Positions 23,986 through 34,717 of a stretch of DNA of 64,000 nt are shown here, piece by piece. The stretch is from Toxorhynchites rutilus septentrionalis (lineage: Eukaryota; Arthropoda; Insecta; Diptera; Culicidae). Every line of letters begins with the position of its first letter. The stretch's first letter is position 1. The position numbers were made by a program, and so were the translations under genes. Where the stretch lies: assembly GCF_029784135.1 (NCBI RefSeq), contig NC_073745.1:63388218-63452217 (forward strand). The letters run 5' to 3'. The notes beneath the pieces were generated by a model. That model saw only the letters and a list, made by a program, of their open reading frames with translations. It made no database searches and was not told the origin of the DNA.

Positions 23986-24193
23986 ATTTCTGGACATGGT
24001 AAAGGAGGAAAAGTGAAGGGAAAGGCAAAATCCCGCTCGAACGGTGTTGATCTGGAGTTCCCCGCAAGGGTAACTAGGCCGAGCGCGTTAGTACCAGTGC
24101 ACCAGTCCACCTAGCCGGCGCTATATAGTTTCGGCCGCCGAAGTGATCGAGTAAGCTGGCAAAGCTGCTCGCGGCGATAAGAAAACCCATATT
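23986..24193 (+). pseudogene. Histone H2A pseudogene 1
   Basis: The start codon is mutated to ATT and is followed by SGHGKGGKVKGKAKSRSN, almost exactly the H2A N-terminal tail. EFP comes next, then a deletion of about 30 bases (the VGRIHRLL segment is gone). The reading resumes with RKGN, a stop, AERVSTSAPVHLAG, a frameshift, AAEVIE, a stop, AGKAARGDKKTHI. H2A is a core nucleosome protein of about 124 residues; this piece covers roughly residues 1-79, through the first half of the histone fold. The docking domain and C-terminal tail are absent, replaced by an unrelated segment that both copies share. Two stops, one deletion and one frameshift: not functional. Confidence 0.88.
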
Positions 24194-24369
24194 CGGAACA
24201 GAACACATTCGGTTCGGTGGACATCAAGACAACAGGCAGTTGCAGCGAGTGGCGAGTGGCAAACGCAATCGCAAAACGGCATCAGGTAGCAGAAGAAAAA
24301 AGTTTGTTCTTTATACACACTGCTTTGGTGGCAAATCCAGAACAAGGCGGCATCGAGGGCGTTCGAAAT

Positions 24370-24385
24370 GGTTTTTTTCAAAACC
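24370..24385 (+). terminator. Degenerate histone mRNA 3' stem-loop
   Basis: GGTTTTTTTCAAAACC: a 6-bp stem with a 4-base TTTC loop, followed by ACGA (canonical ACCA). It sits about 175 bp after the end of H2A pseudogene 1, where the replication-dependent histone processing signal would be. Confidence 0.6.
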
Positions 24386-25019
24386 ACGAGTACTAAGTTT
24401 TCTAAATTGGAACCATTCCATAAAACACGGCGCTTATCAGGGCCATTAAACCTTCCAAAAAAGAGTTTAGGAAATACAGTTCAATGCTTTCTAAAACAAT
24501 ATCCAAAATAATAATAAAACACAAATTGATGTTTCCATAATTTGTTTGCCAGGATATGATGAGTATGTGAATTTGGTAGTTGTTCTGAGCTTATTGATTT
24601 TCACCAATTCTTAAATTGCTTCTAGAGTGATAGTACAGTAATTTACACTTATCTCGACATTTAGATAATTGGACGGACCTGTAATGCGACATATTTATTT
24701 GGACATTTTTGTAAACATAGAGTTCGGGGTCCAAATTATGACCCCACATTGAAAGACGACACTGTACCACTGTCATCGCAAATGTTCAATTACAGGTTAA
24801 AATTACCTCCAATCCGATACTGAGTGGTGGTAATGCGACGTGCCATTGAATGTAATTTACTGTAAAATATGTCACAAGCTGGATGGGAAGAAATTTTCCA
24901 ACTGTGAAAGCTGTGGCGAGTGGCAAATGCAATCGCTAAACAGAAAGGTTTAGCCGAACAAGATGGGGATATCGAGTGATAACAAAACAATAAACTCTTT
25001 AGATTGAAGATAATTTTGT

Positions 25020-25035
25020 GATCCTGAAAAGGACC
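25020..25035 (-). terminator. Histone mRNA 3' stem-loop on the minus strand
   Basis: Read on the minus strand: GGTCCTTTTCAGGATC then ACAAAA. A 6-bp stem (one G-T wobble), the canonical TTTC loop and a 3' ACA. It lies upstream of and opposite to H2A pseudogene 2, the side where a divergently transcribed histone gene would end. I find no histone reading frame that it belongs to. Confidence 0.5.
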
Positions 25036-25195
25036 CTTTTTAGCCTGCATGTGAATCCAACGAGCGAACAAATCGTAATGAATGTATTTTTTTGCCATCG
25101 CTCCCTTCGTTCGCTCATTCGTTCGTCTCGTTGGACTCGCCCCTCTGGCTGAGTCCGCCGATTTGTCTCTATCCTGTGAGTGTGTACCGCTAGAG

Positions 25196-25226
25196 TATAA
25201 AACACGCGGACGCCAAAAAAATATCT
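25196..25226 (+). promoter_or_regulatory. TATA promoter of H2A pseudogene 2
   Basis: TATAAAA at 25196-25202. A start about 30 bp on (near 25226) would give a ~46-base leader before the H2A frame at 25272. A strict initiator is not seen. Confidence 0.45.
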
Positions 25227-25271
25227 TATTTTCTTTCAAACCGTAAACCCGTGTAGTTGTACGGCATCGGC

Positions 25272-25503
25272 ATCGTGGACGTAACAAAGGAGGACAAGTT
25301 AAGGGAACGGCAAAGTCTCACTCGAACCGTGCAGGTCTCCAGTTCCCTGTTGGTCGCATTCACTGATTGCTCCGCAAGGGTAACTAGGCCGAACGGATTG
25401 GTGCCGGAGCACCAGTATACCTAACAGCGATTATAGAGTTTCGGCCGTCGGAGTGCTCGAGTTGGCTTGCAAAGCTGCTCACGACAATCAGAAAACTCGC
25501 ATC
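25272..25503 (+). pseudogene. Histone H2A pseudogene 2
   Basis: From GGA at 25277 the frame reads [29 protein letters not shown], a stop, LLRKGN, a stop, AERIGAGAPVYL, TAIIEF. It then shifts frame and continues as SEVLELA..KAAHDNQKTRI. This matches the conserved H2A fold through the KKTRI segment. Unlike pseudogene 1 it keeps VGRIH, so neither copy derives from the other in its present form. The ATG is damaged (ATCG). After KTRI both pseudogenes join the same non-histone segment (gaacagaNca..cggttcgg). At least two stops and one frameshift. Confidence 0.9.
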
Positions 25504-25742
25504 AAGAACAGAGCAGCTTCGGTTCGGCGCTCATCAAGGCAACAATTAGTTTCAGTGAGTGGCAAAGTGTTTCTCCGGCACGTCGCATTAAATGTAATTT
25601 ACTGAACAATATGTCACAAGTCGGATGGGAAGAAATTTTCCAACTGTGAAAGCTGTGGCGAGTGTCAAACGCAATAGCTAAACAGGAAGGTATAACCGAA
25701 CAAAATGGGAATATCGAGTGATAACAAAAACACAACACCAAA

Positions 25743-25758
25743 GGTTCTTTTCAGAACC
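25743..25758 (+). terminator. Canonical histone mRNA 3' stem-loop
   Basis: GGTTCTTTTCAGAACC: perfect 6-bp stem and TTTC loop, matching the metazoan histone consensus at every position, followed by ATCA. It lies about 240 bp after H2A pseudogene 2. Confidence 0.8.
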
Positions 25759-25944
25759 ATCAACATATTCATAAAGAGTAAACAGTAAACTAATCCATTT
25801 TTCAGGTAGATAGGTAGGTATTCACGTAGGAGAAGAAAATAAAACAATATATTTAAAATATATATTTAACAAAAGCTGTCCCCTTTGTATAGTCCTACGT
25901 CACTCCGGTTATGTCCCCGACATTACCCACCCGTCTTTTTTTTT

Positions 25945-26415
25945 CTTTCTCTCTCTGAAAATGAATGGATGAAATGGATGAACTGAAAAAATTTAAAACA
26001 TTTATATCACCAAACATCATCCTAATCACGGGAACATCCTCAATGTATGAACGTTTTAGTGAAAATAACCTAATAAGTAAACCAGAATTAAAAAAAAGAA
26101 GAAGAATGAGAAATAAAATGAAAATTCATCAGCTTCCAATGTTTTCGAATCTGGTTAACAACACCAACGCCAGCACTGAAGTCATCATGGCAGCAATACC
26201 TTCGATAGTAATAAAGTTATGATCCAGCAACACCAACGTCAATGACAACATGAAAGGTTCTTTCCAGATCCACCAAAATTTTAAAGTAAATTTTTCCAGT
26301 CATCTAATTTATCTTCCACGCACAAGTCACAGCATCATTCGAAAAATTAAACAAATGAAGATAAAACAATATATTGATATTTGAAGCCCTTGGTGTCCTA
26401 CGTCTCTTCGATTAT
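25945..26415. repeat. Extra right-end fragment of the H2A-type repeat
   Basis: A second right end (GTCCTACGTCTCTTCGATTA, then tctccaacattacctactcg) lies at 26395-26435. The stretch before it holds a third histone-like stem-loop (26256-26271) but no H2A frame. Confidence 0.45.
26256..26271 (+). terminator. Third histone-like 3' stem-loop (one stem mismatch)
   Basis: GGTTCTTTCCAGATCC followed by ACCAAAA. One mismatch in the 6-bp stem; the downstream ACCA matches the canonical signal. Confidence 0.5.
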
Positions 26416-26439
26416 GTCTCCAACATTACCTACTCGTAA

Positions 26440-27117
26440 TGAATAATTTTACTATGAAATCCACTTGCACTCAATGATTCACAGGAATATTTCTAATTGG
26501 GAATCGTGTAGGGACAATGGGCTTCTCGCTGGGAGAGAGTCGGAACTGTACACGACAGTAACAGAACTAGGAAATGATTAACAGAAAAGGCCCTATCGGT
26601 GAACAGGGACCAACGCGTGCCAGACAGGAAGTTCCTAGCTGGCACCCTGTTCGGTCTGAGCTCAACGTGTCAACCTACAATTAAATTTCCTACAAGGCAG
26701 GTCAAACTCAAACGCTTTGGTGGATCACATATCGACCCATTGCACTACTCTGCTTCGCGTCAGCGCGCCATCTGATATGCAAATGCACCACGAGTTAGTC
26801 TCGATGTTATCGTATTTTACCCAACCAACTGCCACGCTGTTGTTAATTTGAGGGTTGAAGAATTTGCGATCGGTCATTTGAATCCGAAATTTGATGTCTG
26901 GTAACCGTGTCTATGTATTAAATTTTTCGAATTTCCGCAATCTGAATATGAAATTCAAAATTGAAAAGAGTAGACAGGGGAGCGAATTTCTTACATGGAT
27001 TAATGGCCTTTGGATTAAAGTCCCTAAAATGCATGCACAGAACAGCTGATTTCTGAATTTAAGTTTGTTTGTGTTATGCGATCATTCGAACCATGAAAAG
27101 TGATTCAAATGATAGAA
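26440..27117. other. No gene seen
   Basis: Low-repeat stretch with no recognisable coding sequence. Confidence 0.35.
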
Positions 27118-28150
27118 AAAAGTTGATGGGTCTGAGCCCAGGAGCACGGACGGGGTCTTGACATAGGACTGTAATTATGTGTAGTCATTGCATTTGAATT
27201 GAGTTTTTTCATTGTTCAAAATCTGTAATTTTTCTCTTTGGATATATCTGCCCTGAAAAAAAAACTGTTTCCTATATGAGTTTGTATCCTCTAAACGTGT
27301 TAGAAGAGATAACGTGGTAGAATCCGGAACCACATTCTGTCCAATACTGTATACCGTTTTGAATCATATTTCGGACGCTTAAGGCCTATGATGCAGAAAA
27401 CAGATCTGAACTTTATGCACTGGTATTATTTTATTGGTATTTTTAATACATTAGTTCAATATGCTTTTGAGCTTTTACTTTGGTACCTATTTGATTGAAA
27501 ACATAAAAAAAAATCATCGAATAAAATGCTTTTCAAATGAAGCGAATAAGAATCAAACTTCAGACACTAAATCAAATTTCGGACAGATTGAATTCAAATT
27601 ACGAACACTTTATTTTGTAATTTTTTGAACGAAAATTACATTACACTTGATTATATTTTATAGTCAACTGCGAAACACTTACCAAACAATCACAGTAAAC
27701 TGTTAATAATGATGAGAACTGATGAAACACGGGAGAAATTTAAATAGTTATGAACGGGTAAATTCTACGTGCTCACGCTAAGCAAACGTCAAACACAAAC
27801 GATAATGAGTAGTGTTGTCAGATTTTCACCGATTATGTTATAAATCAAATGTAGTTCTCATACTAAATGATAGTGAAACCAAGGGATTACTCTAAAGAAG
27901 CAATTGTGATATTAATTTGATAGTTATATCATCAGTGCATTAAGCATTTCAAGATATTAGAACAAAGTGTCCGAAATATGATTCAGAACGGTACTATTAA
28001 AGCCATACTCTTTTCTTCTGTTTATTCAAATTTTGCAGAAGAAGACACAAAGACATCATGTATTATTTTTAAACACAACTCTAAATAGTTAGGGTCTACA
28101 TAAATATAAGCCTAAGTCAAATAGTTAAATCCATAACTACAGAAATATAT
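27118..28150 (+). repeat. Element E, copy 1, interrupted by a TIR MITE
   Basis: 27118-27345 and 28001-28150 are collinear with the reverse complement of 58610-58995. Shared blocks: gttgatgggtctg, cttgacataggact, agataacgtg and cagaagaagacacaaag. The 640-bp gap is exactly the MITE at 27354-27991. Confidence 0.65.
27354..27991. mobile_element. TA-flanked MITE with ~23-bp inverted ends
   Basis: CCGTTTTGAATCATATTTCG at 27354 and CCGTTCTGAATCATATTTCG read inward from 27991. TA on both sides (27352-27353 and 27992-27993). Tc1/mariner-type target; no transposase inside. Element E copy 2 (58.7 kb) lacks it, giving an empty site. Confidence 0.8.
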
Positions 28151-28225
28151 TATGGATAAAAATAGCATCTTCTCCTTCGTTGCCATGTTGTCCGGAACAT
28201 TGTTTGTAATAATTTTATAGCCCGG
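28140..28225 (-). repeat. 85-bp LINE-associated fragment
   Basis: The reverse complement (attacaaacaatgttccgga, then acatggcaacgaaggagaag) matches 51055-51135, just downstream of a LINE C-terminal fragment there. Probably a LINE 3' untranslated piece. Confidence 0.45.
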
Positions 28226-28232
28226 TGATGTA

Positions 28233-28505
28233 CCGTTCTGAATCATATTTCGGACAACATCATAATTCGGACACTTTGTTCTAATATCTTGAAATGCGTG
28301 ATGCACTGATGATATAACTATAAAATTAATATCACAATTGCTTTTTAAGAGTAAGCCATTGGTTTCACTATCATTTCTTTTCAGAATTACATTTGAATTA
28401 TTACATACATAGTAGGAAAAAAATCCATCCAAAATCCAAAATCAACTCATTATCGTTTGTGTTTGACGTTTGCTTAGCGTGAGCACGTAGAATTTACCCC
28501 TTCAT
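28233..28505 (-). mobile_element. Truncated inverted copy of the TA-flanked MITE
   Basis: Begins with CCGTTCTGAATCATATTTCG after TA and continues as the reverse complement of 27770-27991 (caagatattagaacaaagtg and tctacgtgctcacgctaagc). Together with copy 1 it forms a long inverted pair. Confidence 0.7.
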
Positions 28506-28519
28506 CAATATTCAAATGA

Positions 28520-29942
28520 TCATGTAAAAGAATCTATCTTGTTTTTTTTCGATTCGGATGGAAAAAGGTTGCTGATTTGAGTAACGACATACTTTATTGA
28601 AGTGGTGTTCTAGTATATAGGCACGAATTTCGATCGTTTTTTTCAGAACTCTGAACAAATGAAGCAAGGAATATTTTCATTATCCATTATTTCATGATTC
28701 GATTCTTTATGTTTTAACATTACAACAATAAATAAATGGAAAATATATGCTAAATTAGAATAGTTACACGCTTGTGAAGTGTGGGGGCTTAAAAAAGAGC
28801 CCTTCTGCCTCTCGGAAACCAAAAAAAAAATCGAACTTATTCTGAATCAGTAGAGATGCCTCTATCGTATGAGCCTCGGACAAGTGATCACTAAAATGGC
28901 TATAACATGATAAACAATGGGATTTACGAAAAATCCTTTCTAGGATATATTCATGAATGTTTAAATTTCAGAAATATGAAGGAAAAAATTGATTTTTTTC
29001 AAATTTCTAGCCAGGAAACCCCCCTAAATGGTGAGTGATAATGTGGCTTTCATGTAGTGCCTTTCTTAAATTTCGACAACGCTACATCCATGTCAGGAGG
29101 ATTTCAGGTCTTGTATAGAATGCAAAGCAAAAAAGTCGTATTCAAGGGTTTGTAAATCACTCTACGAACATGCTGTTAATTTTTCTTGCTGCAGATCAGT
29201 GCCACAAATTATCAAAAGTTATTCACGAATGAAGGAATTAGATTTTTCCCAGTATCGGATGAATTCTTTCATTACTGTCAATAATTTCAGGTGATTGTTA
29301 CTAACGTTAAGTTGATCTTCATCGCTTGCAGTGTATTTTTATTGAAAACGTGTCACCCATTGCACATATAAATGGTGGTGTATTCAATTTCCGAGTTATT
29401 TTATACATCCCATTGCCGAAGTCGCCAAAAATAAGAATTTTGTGTGATGAATTGCCTTCCTTTGCCATTAATCGATTTCACTCTCAATTGGTGACGTTGA
29501 ATTTTATGCTTTGATTTTCACTAACACGCAATGATCTTCATTTTCGATCTTTCGAATACCATGACGAAAAGGAAGATGCAAATGAAAAATGAACTTCATG
29601 GCAAGCTGATGTTGATGTTCATTCCACTGGGGTTCATTGATAGTGTTGTTCCATATTTATCGACTCTCGCTTGAGCAGTAGGTTATCAATACAAGGAAGG
29701 CAGAAATTCGCCGAAATTTGAATGTCGTGAACATGAATATTTCCAGCACTGCTGCAGATAAGAACATTGATCGTTTTCATTGAGAATTACAAGAGCGTCA
29801 AAGAAGTAGCCGCAATTCGAACAAGATATTAGCAGCATCTGACTGCGAATTGAAAACGCTGTTTGCTGCTCTTAAGTAGAGACGTGTAATGATTTTACGA
29901 TTGGTTGTTCGTGATTTTATATGTTTAGTTTTTCAGCGCACT
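28520..29942. other. No gene seen
   Basis: A+T-rich stretch. A 62-codon plus frame at 29326-29514 has no recognisable domain. Confidence 0.35.
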
Positions 29943-29950
29943 ATTTTAAC

Positions 29951-30697
29951 TAGAGATGTGCCATCCGCTCATGAGTTGTTCCGAAGAATCGACTCTTTGA
30001 AGTGAGTTGACGCGGAACAGCTCGCAAAAAAAATCAAACAGCTCTTCAGCTCACTTTGATGATGATGAAGGAGAGAAAAGAGCTGTAGAATTGAAGAGAG
30101 TGTGTGAGCTGTAAGATTCAAATGAACTGACCGTCTCTCGCTCTTCGTGTTAAGACATCAGTTTAGTTTCATTTGTCCCTCGTCTTTTCAACTGTTATAT
30201 TCGCGTTGACGGCATTGAGCTTTGTTTACCAGTTTAGGGGGCGCCAAAAATAATAATTGGCTCTCAGGCAGAATGAACACGTTTTTGAAATTTAAATTAT
30301 TAATGAAAATTAACTTCTGTGTATCAAATGAGTATTCTATTTCAATGAAAAACACTTTGTTTGCAGGCGGTGCAAAAATCTCATAAGATTTTTTTTTTGA
30401 AGAAAACTTTCTATTGTAATGTAAAGCCTCAGTAAAAATGTCGGAAATGTTGTACTCGCCGAGTCTGTTGTAAATAATAGTCTGGAATACGTGTTTCAAG
30501 TAATTAATAATATGGTGTGAAAAATTTCATTTGAATTTTAACATTTTCAAACTGGCTTCGTGGCTATCAAGTTTGGGACCCAAATTGAAAGTCGGCACTG
30601 ACAACTGAGCTGAAGAGCTGTTCATAAAGAACAGCTCATTTAGATGAGCTGATATGATCAGAGCTGTTCATCATGATGAGCTGATTTGCACACCTCT
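29951..30697. mobile_element. hAT-type MITE with perfect 8-bp target duplication
   Basis: ATTTTAAC at 29943-29950 and again at 30698-30705. Ends TAGAGATGTGC and, from the right, TAGAGGTGTGC. Just inside both ends are many GAGCTG/CAGCTC hexamers (30010-30110, 30605-30685), the arrangement expected of hAT transposase-binding subterminal repeats. A repeat B copy (30200-30595) is nested in the middle. No transposase. Confidence 0.85.
30200..30595 (+). repeat. Repeat B, most complete copy
   Basis: From gttgacggcattgagctttg through ggggcgccaaaaataataat and caggcagaatgaacacg to gtttgggacccaaattg. Other copies: 11080-11200, 13480-13640, inverted 14630-15000. No coding content. Confidence 0.6.
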
Positions 30698-30819
30698 AAT
30701 TTTAACAGCTCAAAAGTAATTCGTGCCATGTGTCAAAACTAAAATTGCAAGTGTTCATTACCATTATGATGCAAGTGTAATTTCATTATGGGAAGACCTA
30801 CAAATAATTGAATTTTCTT

Positions 30820-31110
30820 ATCAAAATCAATGCTCTGTTAAAAATGTCTTCAGCGATGAAGCACATTTTTGGATGAGTATATAAGCAAATTTGTCGTATT
30901 TGGTCCGTCCCATGAGCAGCCACAAGCAATGCAAGAGCTGCCATTGCATCCCAAAAAATGAATTGTTTGGTGCGGTTTGTGGTCCGGAGGAATCATCTCG
31001 TACTTTTCTGAAGATGGAGATGAAAACCACGTTTCTGATAATGATACTCGCTATTTTGCAATTATTTTCAACTTTTCATTGCTCAAAACACACAAGCTAA
31101 ATCTGGTCGA
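30820..31110 (+). pseudogene. ITm/mariner-type transposase fragment
   Basis: Frames combined read VKNVFSDEAHFWMS (about 30837-30880), then NKQICRIW-like sequence, HEQPQAMQELPLHPKK, and a decayed VRFVVRRNHLVLF stretch where the family has VWCG..GGIIGPYFF. SDEAHF carries the first catalytic aspartate region of the insect ITm transposases whose C-terminal FLWGYVK piece lies at 42346-42576. Multiple frameshifts and stops; no inverted ends found around it. Confidence 0.7.
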
Positions 31111-31320
31111 CATGTAGTTTCAACAATATGGTGCCATATGTCACACAGCATACACGAAACGATAATACTGTTACGTTTCTCCTCAAATGATTTAAATTAA
31201 CAAATATTGAAAGCACACTCATTTTCCCACACATTTGTTCTGTGCATTTCTGTATTTACCTACTCGTACTTTCTATTCCGAGGAATGGGTGTAACCGTGA
31301 GGTACATTTTTTCATATATC

Positions 31321-31360
31321 ACTGTAAATGAGGCGTGGAAACTGTAAATGAGGCGTGGAA
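31321..31360. repeat. Exact 20-bp tandem duplication
   Basis: actgtaaatgaggcgtggaa occurs twice back to back without a difference. Confidence 0.95.
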
Positions 31361-31929
31361 ATCCGGAAACTTAAGCGCTTACGATAACAACTTCAACTAC
31401 TAAAAAACATTGACCTATTGCGCAATGAATTTGATGAGTAATTCATCTCTCGTTTTGGACTAGTGAATTGGTCTCTATCGTGCAATTTGGCGCCTTTGGG
31501 CTATTTTATGGAAGTAACTCAAAACTCTAAATTATACAAAATTTAACTGAATTTAATTTGATTGATTAATGATTAATGAATAATGATTAATTTAATTTAA
31601 ACTAACTGAATCACCTAAAACGTGGACATGGCTAACATTTACATGAAGTGATCATTAAAAATTAATTTCAAGGATTGAGTTTTAACTTCCAATAATAAAT
31701 TTTATATTTTTCATAATTTTTTTGTATTTTTCTGTTAATTAAAAACCAAACGCTTAAAAATCACCCCTTATATTAATTATAATGACCCCTAAAATTTAGG
31801 TGTCTTGGATCAGTAAATTTGATTTTTCAATAGAGAATGAAAACAGAGACTTGAAAACAAGATTCAAGTGGAGGCGTGACATCCAAGACACCCGCTCCGG
31901 GTGTCACCCGGTCACACTACACCACTGCT
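31361..31929. other. No gene; small inverted repeat
   Basis: A+T-rich. At 31798-31893 the inverted pair aggtgtcttggat / atccaagacacc encloses ~70 bp, a possible tiny foldback element. Confidence 0.4.
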
Positions 31930-32250
31930 TAGGAATATATATATATGGGAAGCACAATATAAGGATCGCGACTACTCCAACTATCATAATCTGATATGTG
32001 TGAGTATACCCTTTCGATCTTCTAAATGAACAGCCAGTTAAATTCATTAATTGCATTTTTCACTTTACCAAACAACATGCTCGATATTATGACATCCTGG
32101 ACCACAATTACATAAATTGTTAGTAGAAATACCTATACGATGAAAATGAGAATTGAGCACGAATTGATTGGGCAACATACAATATAATAACAGATAAATG
32201 CCTATTATCGGTAAATGGAGAATAATTCATTATACTCATACATTGTGAGC
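31930..32250 (-). pseudogene. LINE C-terminal fragment (I-like), copy a
   Basis: The minus strand reads LPNQFVLNSHFHRIGISTNN then LCNCGPGCHNIEHVVW, the post-RNase H CxCx..HxxxH zinc-binding segment of I-like LINEs, followed by a decayed SRSLYIVLPIY-like end. It is collinear with 49370-49546 plus 50705-50925 but lacks the two later insertions found there. Confidence 0.75.
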
Positions 32251-32678
32251 TAACGCTCGAATTTCACTACAATATATCAAACTAATGATCGCAGTGGTAC
32301 AATGCTCCTACAGAAGAACGCCCGAATTTAAGCAAAAAGATTGTTCATTGCATCGGGGAGGAAAGCGAGTGGGTAGTGCAATCGTAAGAAAAAATACCTA
32401 TTTTAATCGTCAAACTGTTAGTTTTTGACGTAGGACTACGTCTTTCATTTCTATACCGGGGTGTAAAATCAAAGTTTCGAAAACGAAAGCGTTACGCCGG
32501 AGACCGAGATTTTGAGCGTTAAGAGCTCCTAAACAACTGAACGAAATGGTATGATAAACACTTCATTCGAAAGATAAAATGTCTACGCGTTCTATACTTG
32601 TTACTTTCTGATCCAAAAACTTGTTTCAATAGTCATAAGTTTGCTTTTAAAACAGGCTATTGAAATCACCAATCGGTA

Positions 32679-32712
32679 TATAAGCGAGCGCCGCTCGGAA
32701 ATCCACTCAGTT
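32679..32712 (+). promoter_or_regulatory. TATA + initiator core promoter inside the repeat (copy 2)
   Basis: TATAAG at 32679-32684, initiator TCAGTT at 32707-32712, +1 at 32709: 30 bp, the same as in the other copies. The intervening 20 bases (cgagcgccgctcggaaatcc) are unchanged. Confidence 0.6.
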
Positions 32713-34041
32713 CTAATTGAACAGCGATTGGAGCATGTTGTCGCTGTTGTGGTGAAGCTCTTCATTTATCATGAAAGCGCGGATGAACGGTGTCACCAAG
32801 AGCCTGTTTGTGCACCTTAGGCCAGAAGGGAATCCATCAGGAGAAGAGTGATGCCACAAACGGTTCCCCGGGAAGATCTCGAAGCAGCCGCTATACACAC
32901 ACGTACACGCGCGGAATTCTTTCCGTTTGGATGCCATTGAGCATCGAGAAAGATTCGGAAATTAATCTGCCAGTTCCTCTGGGAATTTAAAAATACATTC
33001 ATGTGAAAGAGTTTATTTGAATGTTTTCTATTCATGTAACACTGTGACCAAATATGTTTCAATCAAGTGCTATTAACAGATGGTTATCGAGTTAGCATAA
33101 ACCACTGGTTGGCTTCCAGTATCGAGGAAAATGTGGAAATATCCAAACGTTACTGAAAATAATCTGCCAGTTCTTCTGGGAATTTAAAATTACATTCATG
33201 TGAAAGAGTTTATTTTAATGTTTTCTATCCATGTAACACTGTGACCAAATACATTTGGTTTTGTGATTTTTCAATCAATCGCAATTAACAGGATAGCTTC
33301 TGAAGATTATTCTTCCCCATCAGTAGGATATTTCCGTATCCAATATTGTATGCGCCCGCAATCGATTATTGCTCAGTCGCCGAAAGTTCCGAGCTCAGAG
33401 AGTTCATTCCCCTCTAGTTTGCCTTCCAAATTGCCATCGTAAACCACGCCTTCTCTCGATTCCATCACGCACAGAAAGCATACTTTAGCGATATTCTGGT
33501 GGTGAGACGCATTCATTTTTCGTGAGGACATCGACAAGACAACATCGTTGCTGAGGGTGCTGGACGGCGAAGGATCGAGATCTGCCCTGAAACGTAAGCA
33601 GTTTGTTTGAAACTGTGAGGGAGCACAGAGAAGCCGATCCTTCAGGAGAAGAGAAGGTGACCATCAAAGCAGCCGCTACACATACACATACACGCACGGA
33701 ATTCTTTCCGTTGGGATGCCGTTCAGCATCGAGAAAGATCCGGAAAATAATCTGTCAGTTCCTCTAGGAATTTAAAAATACATTCATGTGAAAGAGTTTA
33801 TTTGAATGTTTTCTATCCATGTAACACTGTGACCAAATATGTTTCAATCAAGTGCTATTAACAGATGGTTATCGAGTTAGCATAAACCACTGGTTGGCTT
33901 CCAGTATCGAGGAAAATGTGGAAATATCTAATCGTTACTGAAAATAATCTGCCAGTTCCTCTGAGAATTTAAAATTACATTCATGTGAAAGAGTTTGTTT
34001 TAATGTTTTCTATCCATGTAACACTGTGACCAAATACATTT

Positions 34042-34717
34042 CTCGCGTAACTTTTGAAAAGGTCCAATGTAACATTTTCGTCAACTCGAGAAAAACGAAG
34101 TTGAAGACCCGAACATTAATCTGCGAATTGTATTGAAAGGTATCGATCTCTATCGCTACTTTCACCACTAGCAGTCAAGAATAACTCTGAAAAACCAATC
34201 GTAACTGTTGTCCAGTGATTTAAGCTTAAATTTGAAGCCTAGGAACGAAAAATGTTACATTGGACGTTTTGACTGCCGCGTTTGCACATTGGACATATTA
34301 CGTTGCACGATGCGAATCTGAAACTAACTACTAAACAGCAATTCAAATATCAGCATTTCGTTCTAAAGACATATTATTGTTGTTATCACTCGTTGAATTG
34401 CACTGAAATCGCTAACAACGCCTGTAAGAAACAAAAACCCAAAACGACCGAAGTACGACTTTGTGTTGTTTTGACTGCTTTGTTACTTCGGACGTTCCGA
34501 GCGTCGGAGGAAAGTGGCGTCCGAAGTAACAGCCGAGTGCTTAAAATACGAATCTGCACATTGGATATTTTTTGTATCGGCGATAAAAAGATGAAGAAGA
34601 TAGATACATGAACGATTGTTTCTGTAATGCATTCAATGATTGAAAACTAAGAGCGTGCATCCATTAACTCGATTTGTTTACTTTTGTTACATAGGACCTT
34701 TTCAAAAGTTAAGCGAG
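34042..34717. mobile_element. 676-bp TIR element with ATTT target duplication
   Basis: Ends CTCGCGTAACTTTTGAAAAG and, inward from the right, CTCGCTTAACTTTTGAAAAG; both continue GTCC. Flanked by ATTT (34038-34041 and 34718-34721). The tandem neighbour unit at 33241-33265 (aaatacatttggttttg) is the empty site. A 109-codon plus frame (34282-34611) has no recognisable domain. Superfamily not assigned. Confidence 0.8.

Larger units (their letters stand above)
23463..25944 (+). mobile_element. GACGTAG-family element carrying two histone H2A pseudogenes
   Basis: Left end: T-run and GACGTAGGACTACGTC (23468-23483), then ctaaccggaagatatagggg. Right end: AGTCCTACGTCACTCCGG, ttatgtccccgacattaccc and a T-run (25891-25944). 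Between them lie two tandem, rearranged units with a histone-type promoter, the first two thirds of an H2A coding region and a histone mRNA 3' stem-loop. A ~155-bp segment (gaagaaattttccaactgtg and flanks) occurs at 24830-24985 and again at 25580-25735. None of the histone frames is open. Confidence 0.65.

Noticed and set aside
24790..25287. 165-codon open frame on the minus strand
   Set aside because: It runs across the H2A-type repeat in antisense, spans a stem-loop and promoter region, and has no recognisable domain.
34282..34611. 109-codon plus frame
   Set aside because: Lies inside the ATTT-flanked non-autonomous element and matches no transposase motif that I know.
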